Source: Acidobacteriaceae bacterium
Lineage (GTDB): Bacteria > Acidobacteriota > Terriglobia > Terriglobales > Acidobacteriaceae
DNA length: 53,239 bases
Direction of reading: 5' to 3'
Assembly (NCBI GenBank): GCA_003134815.1
Contig: PLCO01000038.1
Location: 27,051-80,289 of the forward strand
How positions within the stretch are numbered: position 1 is the first letter of the stretch; every line of letters begins with the position of its first letter. Below, piece after piece: positions 35,001 through 43,278 of this stretch. Both the position numbers and the translations under genes were made by a program. The notes beneath the pieces are model-generated. The model was not told the origin of the DNA and ran no database searches. It saw only the letters and a list, made by a program, of their open reading frames with translations.

Positions 35001-35435
35001 GCCAGCGGTATCGAGTCCGTGTCAGCCAACCGCATCGCCGCGCAAGCGTTGCAAATTGTGCTCCAGGCAGCCGACGATCCTCTCGCACAGTGGATTCTTG
35101 CCGCGCACGCTGACGCAGCCAGCGAAGTTCGATGGACAGGCGTCGTGGCGGGCAGCTTGCGCACAGTGCAGGTCGACCGAGTCTTTCGCGCCGGCCCTAC
35201 TCCACAAGCCGTCGCCACATCAACCAATGAAGACACGTGGTGGATTATCGATTACAAGACAGCTCACGAAGACGGCCTCGACGCCACTTCAGCGCTGCCC
35301 GAGTTCCGCCGCCAATTCGCGCCCCAGATCGAAGCCTACGCAGCGGTTCTCCGCAACCTGCGCGGCGCAGACATCAATCTTTGTGGAGGCCTTTACTACG
35401 CGCGCATGTCCCTCTTCGATTGGTGGCAGCTGTAA
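32088..35435 (+). CDS. AddA-like UvrD/Rep helicase-nuclease
   Basis: An 1115-residue superfamily 1 helicase. ATG 32088 follows GAGGAGG and overlaps the AddB-like stop; the 32061 start is less likely. Motifs: Walker A APAGSGKTDLL (~27-37), ITFTNAAAAEM (Ia), LLVDEFQDTS (II), VGDPMQSIYGFREAD (III), NFRSEPSLV (IV), TIHGAKGLEFEVVIVPD (V), YVAATRAREELHLFAR (VI). The C-terminus carries a second RecB-type nuclease, WWIIDYKTAHED. With the upstream subunit it forms a double-nuclease AddAB-type machine that resects double-strand breaks for recombination and degrades linear foreign DNA. Confidence 0.93.
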   Translation: MPDAPPVNPPPDQAQRQRALDPSRSILVRAPAGSGKTDLLTRRYLRLLAEVDEPGQVVAITFTNAAAAEMRNRILSELEKAAETIAIEANTDPFSLQALARRALAQSQALDWNLLDLPAQLRISTIDSFCRDLALQQPLLSGLGGGLDISDQPRELHRRAARRTLQQIGQADASLSAAIEILLNWRDNNWREIEDLTVEMLGNRDRWMQNFVLDGEQDWDRLRLRLEIPLLRADCESTPIRYSDAEWSIVRACFTLLRRAAAELRVVFAESAAADYTEIAQIALSVLRAEDGFPIEAAQTVADGIRHLLVDEFQDTSRRQHELLRSLIAAWSDRAGRTCFVVGDPMQSIYGFREADAELFPRVEELGLEVPGDLPLLFDSVHLTANFRSEPSLVASINETFAHIFAASSGSGITFSASQPARTAAETSGPQIVARPAPRMQLHCAFIPESPRAADPGRKKEIANERIVAHQKQIDEIVKIVRTHLLRIEAAQGANDKEQGKKEKFRVAILARARKSLVPIAAALRLASIPFRAVDLEALKDRPEIIDLLSLARALLNPHDRVAWLGVLRSPWCGLSLADLHTLVSADSSDLLARPVPALLSERAQLLSVQGREAVDRLLRAVEFAKRLRSTQLTVALGTLLEQVWLRLGGAQCVDAEARANLDLLWRSLDSLPQGEPDLLGSALASAIDDLKAQPDPAANSDYGVQLMTIHGAKGLEFEVVIVPDLQAAPGRRAPGMLSWLERGLPPESFSADSESSGAVTEFLIAPFQQKGADSGSAKKWVDRQRHDRELNEACRLLYVAATRAREELHLFARPSYKTAGGVPAELIQPRESLLRTAWPAWEFEIRRKFSQWAAFTAATPQSSTVESLAASAGGNLLQMPAAAPKPTIVRRLPPGFRTDPAEFSFPSGDEPILGTGRLYERHEGGLHSRALGRAVHAFLQQFAQHLTSQTYAVALTTLTQQQRRIAASIRASGIESVSANRIAAQALQIVLQAADDPLAQWILAAHADAASEVRWTGVVAGSLRTVQVDRVFRAGPTPQAVATSTNEDTWWIIDYKTAHEDGLDATSALPEFRRQFAPQIEAYAAVLRNLRGADINLCGGLYYARMSLFDWWQL

Positions 35436-35471
35436 CGCAAAGTCGACCGGCGGCACTTCAACCGGCGAGTT

Positions 35472-37232
35472 CTATAGCTTGCACAGTTCTTCCGCAAAAA
35501 TATCCCGGTGCGCCAGTATCAACCGATCTGCATTGCGCAGCAGCAGCGCGTATGCTGCAACCGCCGCTAGTGCTAGAGGACCGAAGATCCACACACCGAG
35601 CCACGGATCGTCGAAGTACCGGCAGAGAATAGTCACGGGAAACTGCAGCGCCATGCTCCCGAACAGAACCAGCATAATCAGAAGGCCGCTGGTGCGATTC
35701 GTTGGCGTCACTGGCTTCCGCTGCGTCTGCCCCGGTACAAATCGGCGCGGCGCTTGAATTGAGCGCATGGTCCCTAATGCTAAATTGACTCCAATCACAA
35801 GAATTGTCCATAGCCCGGTGGAGACTTGAATCGCCAGCGGAATTGGCGTGCGCGTGAGCATCGACACTAACACCCAGGCCAGCCCCGCTTCGGCGACGAT
35901 CACCGCAAGGCTCATCAGATTTTTGGCCACGATTACGTCGCGCAGTCGAACCGGCGCAAGCAAATATACCTGCACCCCCAGTCCGTCCGCGCCAAAGATG
36001 TTGTAGAGCCCTGCGAGAACTCCAAATAGCACGTACGCAATCGCTCCAGGAAGAAAATAAGTGGAATTCCCCTGAAACACCGAGCGATTCAGAATCACCA
36101 CGAAGAACAGCGGAGTCAGCATTCCAATCAGCTGCATTCCGTTGCCGCGCAGGGTCAGCCACTCCTTGTGCAGGCACGCCGCCACAATCGGCGGAAAAGC
36201 CGGAGGAGCTTCTTGCGTTTGCCCGACCGTCACTGCGAAACTTGGGATCTGCGAGCGCAATTGGCTGCGCCGCCCGGACCGCTCATTCGCGCGCCGGCTC
36301 GCGCCTTCACTCAGGAACTCGCCGAGAAACTGCTTATGCAACCTGATCGCGAATACCGCCGCGAACAGCGCCGCGCTCGCCAGCAGCGCGGTAATTTGAG
36401 CCAGCGCCGCAAATGGATGCTCAAGTCGAAGAATCGCATTAGCGGCAAATCCCGGAGGCAGCCATTGCAGTCCCGCACCGGAACTGTGCAATAGATTCAG
36501 CGCCAGGCTGCTTCTGCTGCCTGGGGCGCGACCCGGAGCGCGCTGAAAGTTCAGGAACTGAAATCCAACGACCGATAATGCCATCAATGCGCCAAAGATC
36601 TCGCGGAAGCGCCGATTCGCCAGCCAGCGCTCCAGCCATGCGCCGATCATGCGCATCAGGAAAATGTTCATCATTGCGTAAACCGAAAGAACCAACAGTG
36701 CGGGCAGCGCCAGCGCATGCTTCGCTATACCGATCCCCACGGCCGCGGCCAGCAACGCAATGCAACCGACGATGGTGCTTGGCGTCATTACGCCTATGAG
36801 CGTCCGCAAAACCAGATACCGTCCAAATCGCAGTGGGAATCGCGCCAGCGATGAAGGATCGAAATTGGAAGCAACCGCAGCCACGTTTTGGCCGTTGATG
36901 TTTACGAACAGCCACAACAGCGTGATGGCAGCCAGAAGCGGAGGCAGGCGCTGCGGATGGTTCCCGGAGATCGCGGCCCATGCCAGGAACCCGCTGCCAC
37001 CAATCGGGCCAATCACCATCAGCGCAAAGAACGGCCAGACAATGATGCGCACAAAAATAGCGAGCACAAGTCCGGCAACCTGGCGTCCGCTCCCCGCGCC
37101 TACTATTCGCCGGCGGAACGTGCTGTTGATGAAAATCCGCCAGCGCAGCCACGCCACCGCCAGAAGCTGCGCGCTCACGGGAATGTCTCGCGCGGAGGAA
37201 GCGGGCTGTTCCCCGGCCCTTAGCTCAGCCAC
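35472..37232 (-). CDS. ABC-2 type transporter permease, large
   Basis: A 586-residue protein with at least ten hydrophobic segments and charged loops (for example GRRSQLRSQIPSF). It resembles the large putative ABC exporter permeases that pair with a separate ATPase. Its 5' end overlaps the ATPase gene by 13 bases. The substrate is unknown. The N-terminal ~40 residues are polar and may include an overlong start. Confidence 0.82.
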   Translation of the reverse strand: MAELRAGEQPASSARDIPVSAQLLAVAWLRWRIFINSTFRRRIVGAGSGRQVAGLVLAIFVRIIVWPFFALMVIGPIGGSGFLAWAAISGNHPQRLPPLLAAITLLWLFVNINGQNVAAVASNFDPSSLARFPLRFGRYLVLRTLIGVMTPSTIVGCIALLAAAVGIGIAKHALALPALLVLSVYAMMNIFLMRMIGAWLERWLANRRFREIFGALMALSVVGFQFLNFQRAPGRAPGSRSSLALNLLHSSGAGLQWLPPGFAANAILRLEHPFAALAQITALLASAALFAAVFAIRLHKQFLGEFLSEGASRRANERSGRRSQLRSQIPSFAVTVGQTQEAPPAFPPIVAACLHKEWLTLRGNGMQLIGMLTPLFFVVILNRSVFQGNSTYFLPGAIAYVLFGVLAGLYNIFGADGLGVQVYLLAPVRLRDVIVAKNLMSLAVIVAEAGLAWVLVSMLTRTPIPLAIQVSTGLWTILVIGVNLALGTMRSIQAPRRFVPGQTQRKPVTPTNRTSGLLIMLVLFGSMALQFPVTILCRYFDDPWLGVWIFGPLALAAVAAYALLLRNADRLILAHRDIFAEELCKL

Positions 37233-38038
37233 GACAGCTCCTGCTCGGGCGCGGTTGCCGCCGGATTTCCCTCGCGGCTGGTTCCGACAATTTCAAGAAA
37301 GATCTCTTCCAGGCTGCGCTGCTTCCCGCCCGTGGGCGCAGCGCCATTCGCTTGCGCACGGCCCGCGCGCAGCTCCTCAATCGATCCCTGCGCCACCAGC
37401 TGGCCGCGATGAATAATCGCGACATGCGTGCACAGCCTCTCCACAATCTCCAGCACATGCGAAGTGAGGAAGACGGTGGCACCGCGCGCGATCATTCTTT
37501 GCAGCATGGCCTTCAACGTGCCCGCTGCCACTGCATCAACACCTTCAAATGGCTCGTCGAGAAATAGAACCTTAGGCCCGTGAATCACCGCGGCAGCCAT
37601 GGCCAGTTTCTTCTGCATGCCGTGAGAGAAATCCGCAATGAGTTTCTTGCCCTCATCGGCCAGCTGCATAAACTCGAGCAGTTCCAGCGTGCGTTGCATT
37701 GTCGTTGCGCGATCAAGGCCGTACATGCGCCCAACGAATCGCAAATATTCTTCCGCTGTCAGGCGGCCGAAAAGCGCCATCCCCTCCGGCACCACCCCAA
37801 TCTGCCTCTTCACCGCAGCCGAGTTCGCACCCAGGTCCTCGCCAAGGATGCGAATGCTTCCCGAAGTGGGCGCCAGCAGGCCCGTCAGCATCTTGATGGT
37901 GGTGGATTTGCCGGCTCCATTAGGACCGAGAAAGCCGAAGAATTGACCCGCGTCCACGCGCAGGTTCACATCCTGAACCGCTGTGAAATCGCCAAAACGG
38001 CGGGTCAGCGCAACGGTTTCGATTGCAAGCGTTGTCAT
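37220..38038 (-). CDS. ABC transporter ATP-binding protein
   Basis: A 272-residue ATPase. Walker A GPNGAGKST (~41-49), signature variant FSHGMQKKLAMAA (~137-149), Walker B VLFLDEPFEGVD (~157-168) and switch histidine in LTSHVLEIVERL. The SHGMQ signature is typical of ABC-2 type exporters of the CcmA/DrrA class. Encoded just before the large permease with overlapping ends, so the two make one transporter. The last 40 residues after VAQGSIEELRAG are a variable tail. Confidence 0.93.
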   Translation of the reverse strand: MTTLAIETVALTRRFGDFTAVQDVNLRVDAGQFFGFLGPNGAGKSTTIKMLTGLLAPTSGSIRILGEDLGANSAAVKRQIGVVPEGMALFGRLTAEEYLRFVGRMYGLDRATTMQRTLELLEFMQLADEGKKLIADFSHGMQKKLAMAAAVIHGPKVLFLDEPFEGVDAVAAGTLKAMLQRMIARGATVFLTSHVLEIVERLCTHVAIIHRGQLVAQGSIEELRAGRAQANGAAPTGGKQRSLEEIFLEIVGTSREGNPAATAPEQELSWLS

Positions 38039-38242
38039 GAGTCTTTATGACTTGCATTCACGATACACGCTGCCGGCTCAGCCCCGGTGAAAATCGTCTT
38101 GCCCGGTGACGCACATTTATGCCCCGCACATTGATATCGACGATCCATCAACAATCGTTTTCCGTGCATCGCAAATCGGCTTTTATGTATCCTATAGTTG
38201 AACGCTTGTTGATCTGCCGAACTTGCACAGGAGAATTTACAT

Positions 38243-38533
38243 ATGGCTAAGTCCGTCAAGAAACCAGGCGCCGCGCCAAAGGCTGCAGCGAAACCGCAAA
38301 AATCCGCCACGAAGAAATCGGTCGCGACCAACTCTGGCAAGACCAATTCTGCCAAGACCAAATCTGCCGCGAAAAAATCCGTTGCGTCGGCAAACGGCGC
38401 CGGCAGCTCAATCGCCCACGATCAGGTTGCGCGGCTTGCGCATCGTTTCTTTGAGCAGCGCGGCCACACGCACGGCCACCATGAAGAAGATTGGCTCCGC
38501 GCCGAGCAGGAGCTGCGCGCAAAAGCTTCCTGA
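38243..38533 (+). CDS. DUF2934 protein with Lys/Ala-rich histone-like tail
   Basis: A 96-residue protein with ribosome site AGGAG before ATG 38243. Residues 1-54 are almost all Lys, Ala, Ser, Thr and Pro, with repeated KS/KT steps encoded by imperfect direct repeats (AACTCTGGCAAGACC / AATTCTGCCAAGACC). Residues ~55-96 match DUF2934 (VARLAHRFFEQRGHTHGHHE then DWLRAEQEL). The tail resembles histone H1-like and HU C-terminal extensions, so nucleic-acid binding is a reasonable guess. DUF2934 has no known function to my knowledge and is common in Acidobacteriota. Confidence 0.85.
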   Translation: MAKSVKKPGAAPKAAAKPQKSATKKSVATNSGKTNSAKTKSAAKKSVASANGAGSSIAHDQVARLAHRFFEQRGHTHGHHEEDWLRAEQELRAKAS

Positions 38534-38619
38534 GCGGCGCCGCCCATCAATATATTGGTCAACGCATCGCCATTGACGGGCGAATCGCTATCTGCTGGAA
38601 ACAAAACCCAGTATCCGCG

Positions 38620-39669
38620 CTATTGTAAATTCGCCATCAGGCTTTCCAGCGCGGATTTCGGCGGCCGCGTGAGCGATTCGGGCAACGTGCCCAGTGGCTC
38701 ATCCACCACGTTCAGTTGATCGATGAACGTCGGCCTTTGCGTATCGATGTAGAAGATGCCGGTCAGGATTTCGTTCTTCTCGTGCGCCTCCATCAGCGTG
38801 TGCACCGCGTTGGCCTTGTTGGTGGGGTCGTAGTCGGCAAGCAATTTGCGCAGGCGAACATGCGAGCCGTCGTGCATCTGCACGTCGAGCACTTCGCCGG
38901 AATCGTAATCCACTTCGATATCGTCGAAGCTGGCCACAAATCCAATCTCATTGATAGGCTCGTCGTTCTCCTGTAGGAATTTGTAGCTTTTTGTCGAACC
39001 CTCGTGGTCGTTGAACGTCACGCACGGGCTGATCACGTCCAGCATGACCGTCCCCTGGTGCGCGATCGCCGCCTTCAGCATCGCCAGCAACTGCTTCTTG
39101 TCGCCTGAGAACGATCGTCCCACAAACGTCGCCCCCAATTGGATCGCCAGGGAGCAGGTATCGATCGGCGGCAGTTCGTTGATCACGCCGGTCTTCAGCT
39201 TCGATCCGATGTCGGCCGTCGCCGAAAATTGTCCCTTGGTCAAACCGTACACGCCGTTGTCCTCGATGATATAAATCATCGGCAGGTTGCGCCGCATCAG
39301 GTGGACAAACTGCCCCATGCCGATCGAGGCCGTATCGCCGTCGCCGGAGACGCCCAGCGCCCGCATAGTGTGGTTGGCCAGTATGGCTCCCGTGGTCACG
39401 CTCGGCATCCGCCCGTGCACGCTGTTAAAGCTGAACGAGCGGTTCATAAAGTAGGCGGGGCTTTTTGACGAGCAGCCGATGCCGCTCATCTTCATCACCC
39501 GCTCCGGCTCCACGCCCATCTCAAACATGGCGTCGATAATGCGCTCGCTGATTGCGTTGTGGCCGCAGCCCGCGCACAATGTCGACTTGCCGCCGCGGTA
39601 CTCCAGCATTGGTAATCCAATGTGATTCAGTTTCGGGCCGCTGGCCCCACTCGCTGTTGTGGTCGCCAT
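38620..39669 (-). CDS. korB: 2-oxoglutarate/2-oxoacid:ferredoxin oxidoreductase, beta subunit
   Basis: A 349-residue thiamine-diphosphate subunit. CAGCGHNAI near residue 35 and SGIGCSSKSPAYF (~60-72) are the conserved cysteine and cofactor region. GDGDTASIGMGQFVHLMRRN carries the Mg/ThDP motif, with EDNGVYGLTKGQ following. It partners the alpha subunit encoded three bases upstream. Together they convert a 2-oxoacid, CoA and oxidised ferredoxin to acyl-CoA, CO2 and reduced ferredoxin. The two-subunit form without its own ferredoxin domain points to KorAB-type 2-oxoglutarate oxidoreductases. Confidence 0.9.
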   Translation of the reverse strand: MATTTASGASGPKLNHIGLPMLEYRGGKSTLCAGCGHNAISERIIDAMFEMGVEPERVMKMSGIGCSSKSPAYFMNRSFSFNSVHGRMPSVTTGAILANHTMRALGVSGDGDTASIGMGQFVHLMRRNLPMIYIIEDNGVYGLTKGQFSATADIGSKLKTGVINELPPIDTCSLAIQLGATFVGRSFSGDKKQLLAMLKAAIAHQGTVMLDVISPCVTFNDHEGSTKSYKFLQENDEPINEIGFVASFDDIEVDYDSGEVLDVQMHDGSHVRLRKLLADYDPTNKANAVHTLMEAHEKNEILTGIFYIDTQRPTFIDQLNVVDEPLGTLPESLTRPPKSALESLMANLQ

Positions 39670-39672
39670 TTT

Positions 39673-41514
39673 TTAGAGGCCCTCCTTGGTTGCAAACTCA
39701 TCCGTGATGCTCTGCGCGTCCAATGGCAATCCGTTGTAATGCAGAATGCTGCGCAGCTTCGCCACCTGCTCGCCCGGCAGATCCAGCTTCAGCAGGCTCG
39801 CCAATTGTCCGTCGCGATCCTGCTCGACCACGTATACGCGTTCATGGCTGGCTACAAAGTCGTGAATCTCGTGCGCGAACGGATAAGCCCGGATGCGCAT
39901 GTAGTCCACGCTCGTTTTGTGTTCCTTCTCTATCTGGTCGAGACTCTCGCGCAACGCAAAGTCCGTTGAGCCGTATGCCAGGAACCCGATCTTCGAAGTT
40001 CCGTTCTTCACGACAACCGGCACCGGCACCAGCTTCCGCGCGTTCTCAAACTTCCGCGCCAAACGGTCCATCACCTTCTGATACTCTTCGGGCCGCTCGG
40101 TGTATCCGGCTGCATCGTTGTGTCCTGAGCCGCGCGTAAAATACGCCGCCTTTGGATGCGGTGTTCCCGGCAGCGTGCGCCAGCCGATCGCGTCGCCATC
40201 CACGTCGCGGTAGCGAGCGAAGCTGCCCGCCTGCTTCAAATCTTCCGCCGTCAGCACCTTGCCGCGGTCCAGCGGCTTGTCAGGATACGCAAACGGCTCC
40301 GACATCCAGTTGTTCATTCCCAAATCCAAATCCGACAGCACAAATACCGGAGTCTGCAGCCGCTCTGCCAAATCGAATGCCGCGTAGCTGAGCTCGAAAC
40401 ACTCCTTCACCGAGCCCGGCAGCAGTACCACATGCTTGGTGTCGCCGTGCGAAAGGAACGCTGTCGAAAGCAGGTCAGCCTGCTGCGTGCGCGTCGGCAT
40501 GCCCGTCGAGGGACCGCTGCGCTGCACGTCGAAAATCACGCCGGGAATCTCGGCATAGTAGCCTAACCCTGCAAACTCGCCCATCAGCGAAATGCCCGGC
40601 CCTGAAGTCGATGTCATGGCCCGCGCGCCGGCCCAGCCCGCGCCCAGAACCATGCCGATCGCGGCCAGCTCGTCCTCGGCCTGCACCACCGCAAACGTCG
40701 CCTTACCCTCCGGCGTCACGCGAAACTTCTTCAGCAAATCTGCCGTCGCCTCAATCAGAGAAGTCGACGGTGTAATGGGATACCACGCCACAACCGTGAC
40801 GCCCGCAAACACCGCGCCCATGCCGCACGCCGCGTTGCCGTCGATGATGATCTTGCCCGCTGTCTGATTCATCCGCTCGAGGAAATACGGATCCTGCTTG
40901 GTGAACGTCGTCTTCGCGTAGTCAAAGCCCGCCTGCACCGCGCCGAAGTTCAGTTCAAAGACTTTCGGCTTTTTTGCAAACTGCTTGCGCAGGCCGCTCT
41001 CTACCACGCCAAGATCGATCCCCAGCAGTTGCGCCACCGCGCCCACGTACACCATGTTCTTCACCAGCTTGCGCAGCTTGGCTTCGGGGCAAATGCCGGC
41101 CGTGATCTTGTCAAACGGCACCGGATAGCAGACCACGTCGTCGCGGTACTGCTTCAGGTTCAGTTGCTCGTCGTAAATTGCCACGCCACCCGGCGGCAGC
41201 GCCATCATGTCTTCGCGCGCGGTCTCGGCGTTCATCGCCACCAGCACGTCCGACTCGCGCTTGCGCGCCACGTAGCCGTCTTTGCTGGCTCGGATCGTGT
41301 ACCAGGTCGGCAGGCCGGCAATGTTCGATGGGAACAGGTTCTTCCCGCTCACGGGAACGCCCATTCCGAAAATGCTCTTCAGCAGCACGCTGTTGGCAGA
41401 CTGCGACCCCGATCCGTTGACCGTGGCTACGTTGATGCTGAAGTCGTTAACGATACGATGATCCGTGCTTCTTTCGCCCTGTTCCTGACCCAAGGCAAGG
41501 TGTCCAGTCGCCAT
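39673..41514 (-). CDS. korA: 2-oxoglutarate/2-oxoacid:ferredoxin oxidoreductase, gamma-alpha fusion
   Basis: A 613-residue fusion. Residues ~20-205 are the gamma domain (ATVNGSGSQSANSVLL). Residues ~230-600 are alpha (GNAACGMGAVFAGVTVVAWYPITPSTSLIE, ALSTSGPGISLMGEF region). The gamma-alpha order is usual for KorA in bacteria. It makes reduced ferredoxin in the TCA cycle, or runs in reverse for carbon fixation. The 268 bases upstream, shared with a divergent hydrolase gene, must hold its promoter. Confidence 0.92.
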   Translation of the reverse strand: MATGHLALGQEQGERSTDHRIVNDFSINVATVNGSGSQSANSVLLKSIFGMGVPVSGKNLFPSNIAGLPTWYTIRASKDGYVARKRESDVLVAMNAETAREDMMALPPGGVAIYDEQLNLKQYRDDVVCYPVPFDKITAGICPEAKLRKLVKNMVYVGAVAQLLGIDLGVVESGLRKQFAKKPKVFELNFGAVQAGFDYAKTTFTKQDPYFLERMNQTAGKIIIDGNAACGMGAVFAGVTVVAWYPITPSTSLIEATADLLKKFRVTPEGKATFAVVQAEDELAAIGMVLGAGWAGARAMTSTSGPGISLMGEFAGLGYYAEIPGVIFDVQRSGPSTGMPTRTQQADLLSTAFLSHGDTKHVVLLPGSVKECFELSYAAFDLAERLQTPVFVLSDLDLGMNNWMSEPFAYPDKPLDRGKVLTAEDLKQAGSFARYRDVDGDAIGWRTLPGTPHPKAAYFTRGSGHNDAAGYTERPEEYQKVMDRLARKFENARKLVPVPVVVKNGTSKIGFLAYGSTDFALRESLDQIEKEHKTSVDYMRIRAYPFAHEIHDFVASHERVYVVEQDRDGQLASLLKLDLPGEQVAKLRSILHYNGLPLDAQSITDEFATKEGL

Positions 41515-41782
41515 TTGGCGGGATTCCCTTCCAATAAATTCTCGCTACTCTACGGACGCTGGTCCGCTCCTATAAGCTGCAGGTTCTTTGCGCCCCGATA
41601 TGAGATTATAGTCACTTTCTTGCTAACACCGTCCCACTCCGCGCCACGATGGTAACCCCCCTCGTCCACCATCCCTTTTCGCCATTTTTGCCGGATTCTA
41701 CCCCATAAACGATTGATTTTCTTAGCCCTGCTTTGGACTCTCACAACTTCGCGGCCCCAGGGGCAGGTATATTGTTCTGGAC

Positions 41783-43231
41783 ATGATCGAGAAACAGGGG
41801 CAATCGCGTACGCCGGCGCCCGTGCATCCCGGAGCAGGCGTGCTCAAGGTCGCACGATGGCTCACTTCCAGCTCTCTCCCATTGCTTCTCGCGTGCTCCG
41901 CCTGGGCCCAGGCCGCGAATACCGCGAATCGGCAGGTCACCTCCTTGGGCACTGAGATTCAAAAGCCCGGCAACGAGCCTCTCCACATCCTCTATATCCA
42001 CGGAATCGGCGCGATTGGGCAGGGAGATTCCGAATCCCTGCGCAAAACCATTTGCAAGCACGCCACGCATTATCTCCACCAGGCCTGCACCACCACTGAC
42101 GGCATTTCCACGGGGCGCGAGTACGCCGACCAGGGCATCTTCGATATTCGTAGCGGCCCGCCGCCGCTCAACTATATGGGAAGCCCGGCCTGGAGCACAC
42201 CTGACGAGTGGCATGCCGCCGCGCCGTTCGTCGATCACTGGTTGATCACCTTGACCGGCGGCAAAAGCATTCTGGTTGATGAGATCAACTGGTGGCCACT
42301 CGTGTTCAGCGTCAAGTGCAGGCACATTATGCCCAACGAGACCAACCTGGCCGGCTCGCTGGCTGGCAAATACACCAATTTCCTTGCCATCTGCGCGCGA
42401 CAGCGGGTGCATGTTGGTGACGGCGTCACCGGCCGTTACGATTTCTACAATTGGCTCGCTCCCATGGGGCTCGATCCCACAACCCTGAATCAGCTGCATA
42501 AGAATGCGGTTCCCATAAACCGCTGGGCCAAGGTTCAGATTATGGACTGGAATTTTTCCGATGCCATGCTCGGCGTCGGCCCGCTGGAAGACTATCTGGT
42601 CGAAGGAATCCGGCAACTCATCATGAAATGCGTCGCAAAAGGCGCGGAGGAAACAGGCGAACTCACTTCCAGGCCGGTCAGCTTCAGTGATCCCGATGCC
42701 CAATTCATCATCATTTCGCATAGTTTGGGCAGCTTCCTCATTCTCTCTTCATTTCAAACGGCGAATGACCAGCAAGAACTCAGGTTCATCAGCCCTCAGG
42801 AGCAGAAGCAACGGGAGCAGGGCTCTTGTTATCTCATGGGGCGTTTGTCGCAAGTATATTTCTTCGCCAACCAAATCCCTTTGCTCGAATTGGCCAAAAT
42901 GAGTCCCGCTGATTCCAGGAATTTCCTCGATCTTTCCGCTTGGGCCACGTGCAGGCAAACAGCTTTGGGACCCGGCAATTTGGATCCCTCAAAACCTGTA
43001 GGACAAATTGTTTCCTGGAGCGACCCCAACGACCTGCTCACCTGGTATCTCGGCGCCGATTTCAAATCCTGGCAGGCGTCGGATCATAGCGACATCCTGG
43101 TGGTCAACAAATTGGTGAAGAATGCGACCACGTTCAACTGGCTTTGGCTCTTTGAGAGCCCCGACCACGCACACAATGACTATGCCAACAATCGGGTCGT
43201 AATCCGATCGCTCTTGCAGCCTCTCCAATAG
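41783..43231 (+). CDS. Exported alpha/beta-hydrolase-like protein
   Basis: A 482-residue protein with an N-terminal signal (LTSSSLPLLLACSAWAQA). LYIHGIG at ~71 fits an oxyanion-hole strand. S312-H-S314-L-G316 is a nucleophile elbow in which the usual first glycine is serine. DPNDLL (Asp417) and H464 (DHAHNDY) complete a plausible catalytic triad. It is therefore probably a secreted esterase or lipase-like hydrolase, but I cannot name a family. Divergent from korA and convergent with the MATE gene. Confidence 0.75.
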   Translation: MIEKQGQSRTPAPVHPGAGVLKVARWLTSSSLPLLLACSAWAQAANTANRQVTSLGTEIQKPGNEPLHILYIHGIGAIGQGDSESLRKTICKHATHYLHQACTTTDGISTGREYADQGIFDIRSGPPPLNYMGSPAWSTPDEWHAAAPFVDHWLITLTGGKSILVDEINWWPLVFSVKCRHIMPNETNLAGSLAGKYTNFLAICARQRVHVGDGVTGRYDFYNWLAPMGLDPTTLNQLHKNAVPINRWAKVQIMDWNFSDAMLGVGPLEDYLVEGIRQLIMKCVAKGAEETGELTSRPVSFSDPDAQFIIISHSLGSFLILSSFQTANDQQELRFISPQEQKQREQGSCYLMGRLSQVYFFANQIPLLELAKMSPADSRNFLDLSAWATCRQTALGPGNLDPSKPVGQIVSWSDPNDLLTWYLGADFKSWQASDHSDILVVNKLVKNATTFNWLWLFESPDHAHNDYANNRVVIRSLLQPLQ

Positions 43232-43236
43232 CCACA

Positions 43237-43278
43237 AGTCAGCAGTGAGTAGCTAATGGCTAATAGCCAAAAGCTGCT
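43237..43278 (+). repeat. Heptamer array, AGCTAAT-type x6
   Basis: Units AGTCAGC, AGTGAGT, AGCTAAT, GGCTAAT, AGCCAAA, AGCTGCT. On the minus strand it supplies the TAG stop and last codons of the MATE gene, as a related array does for the SCO gene. Confidence 0.6.
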
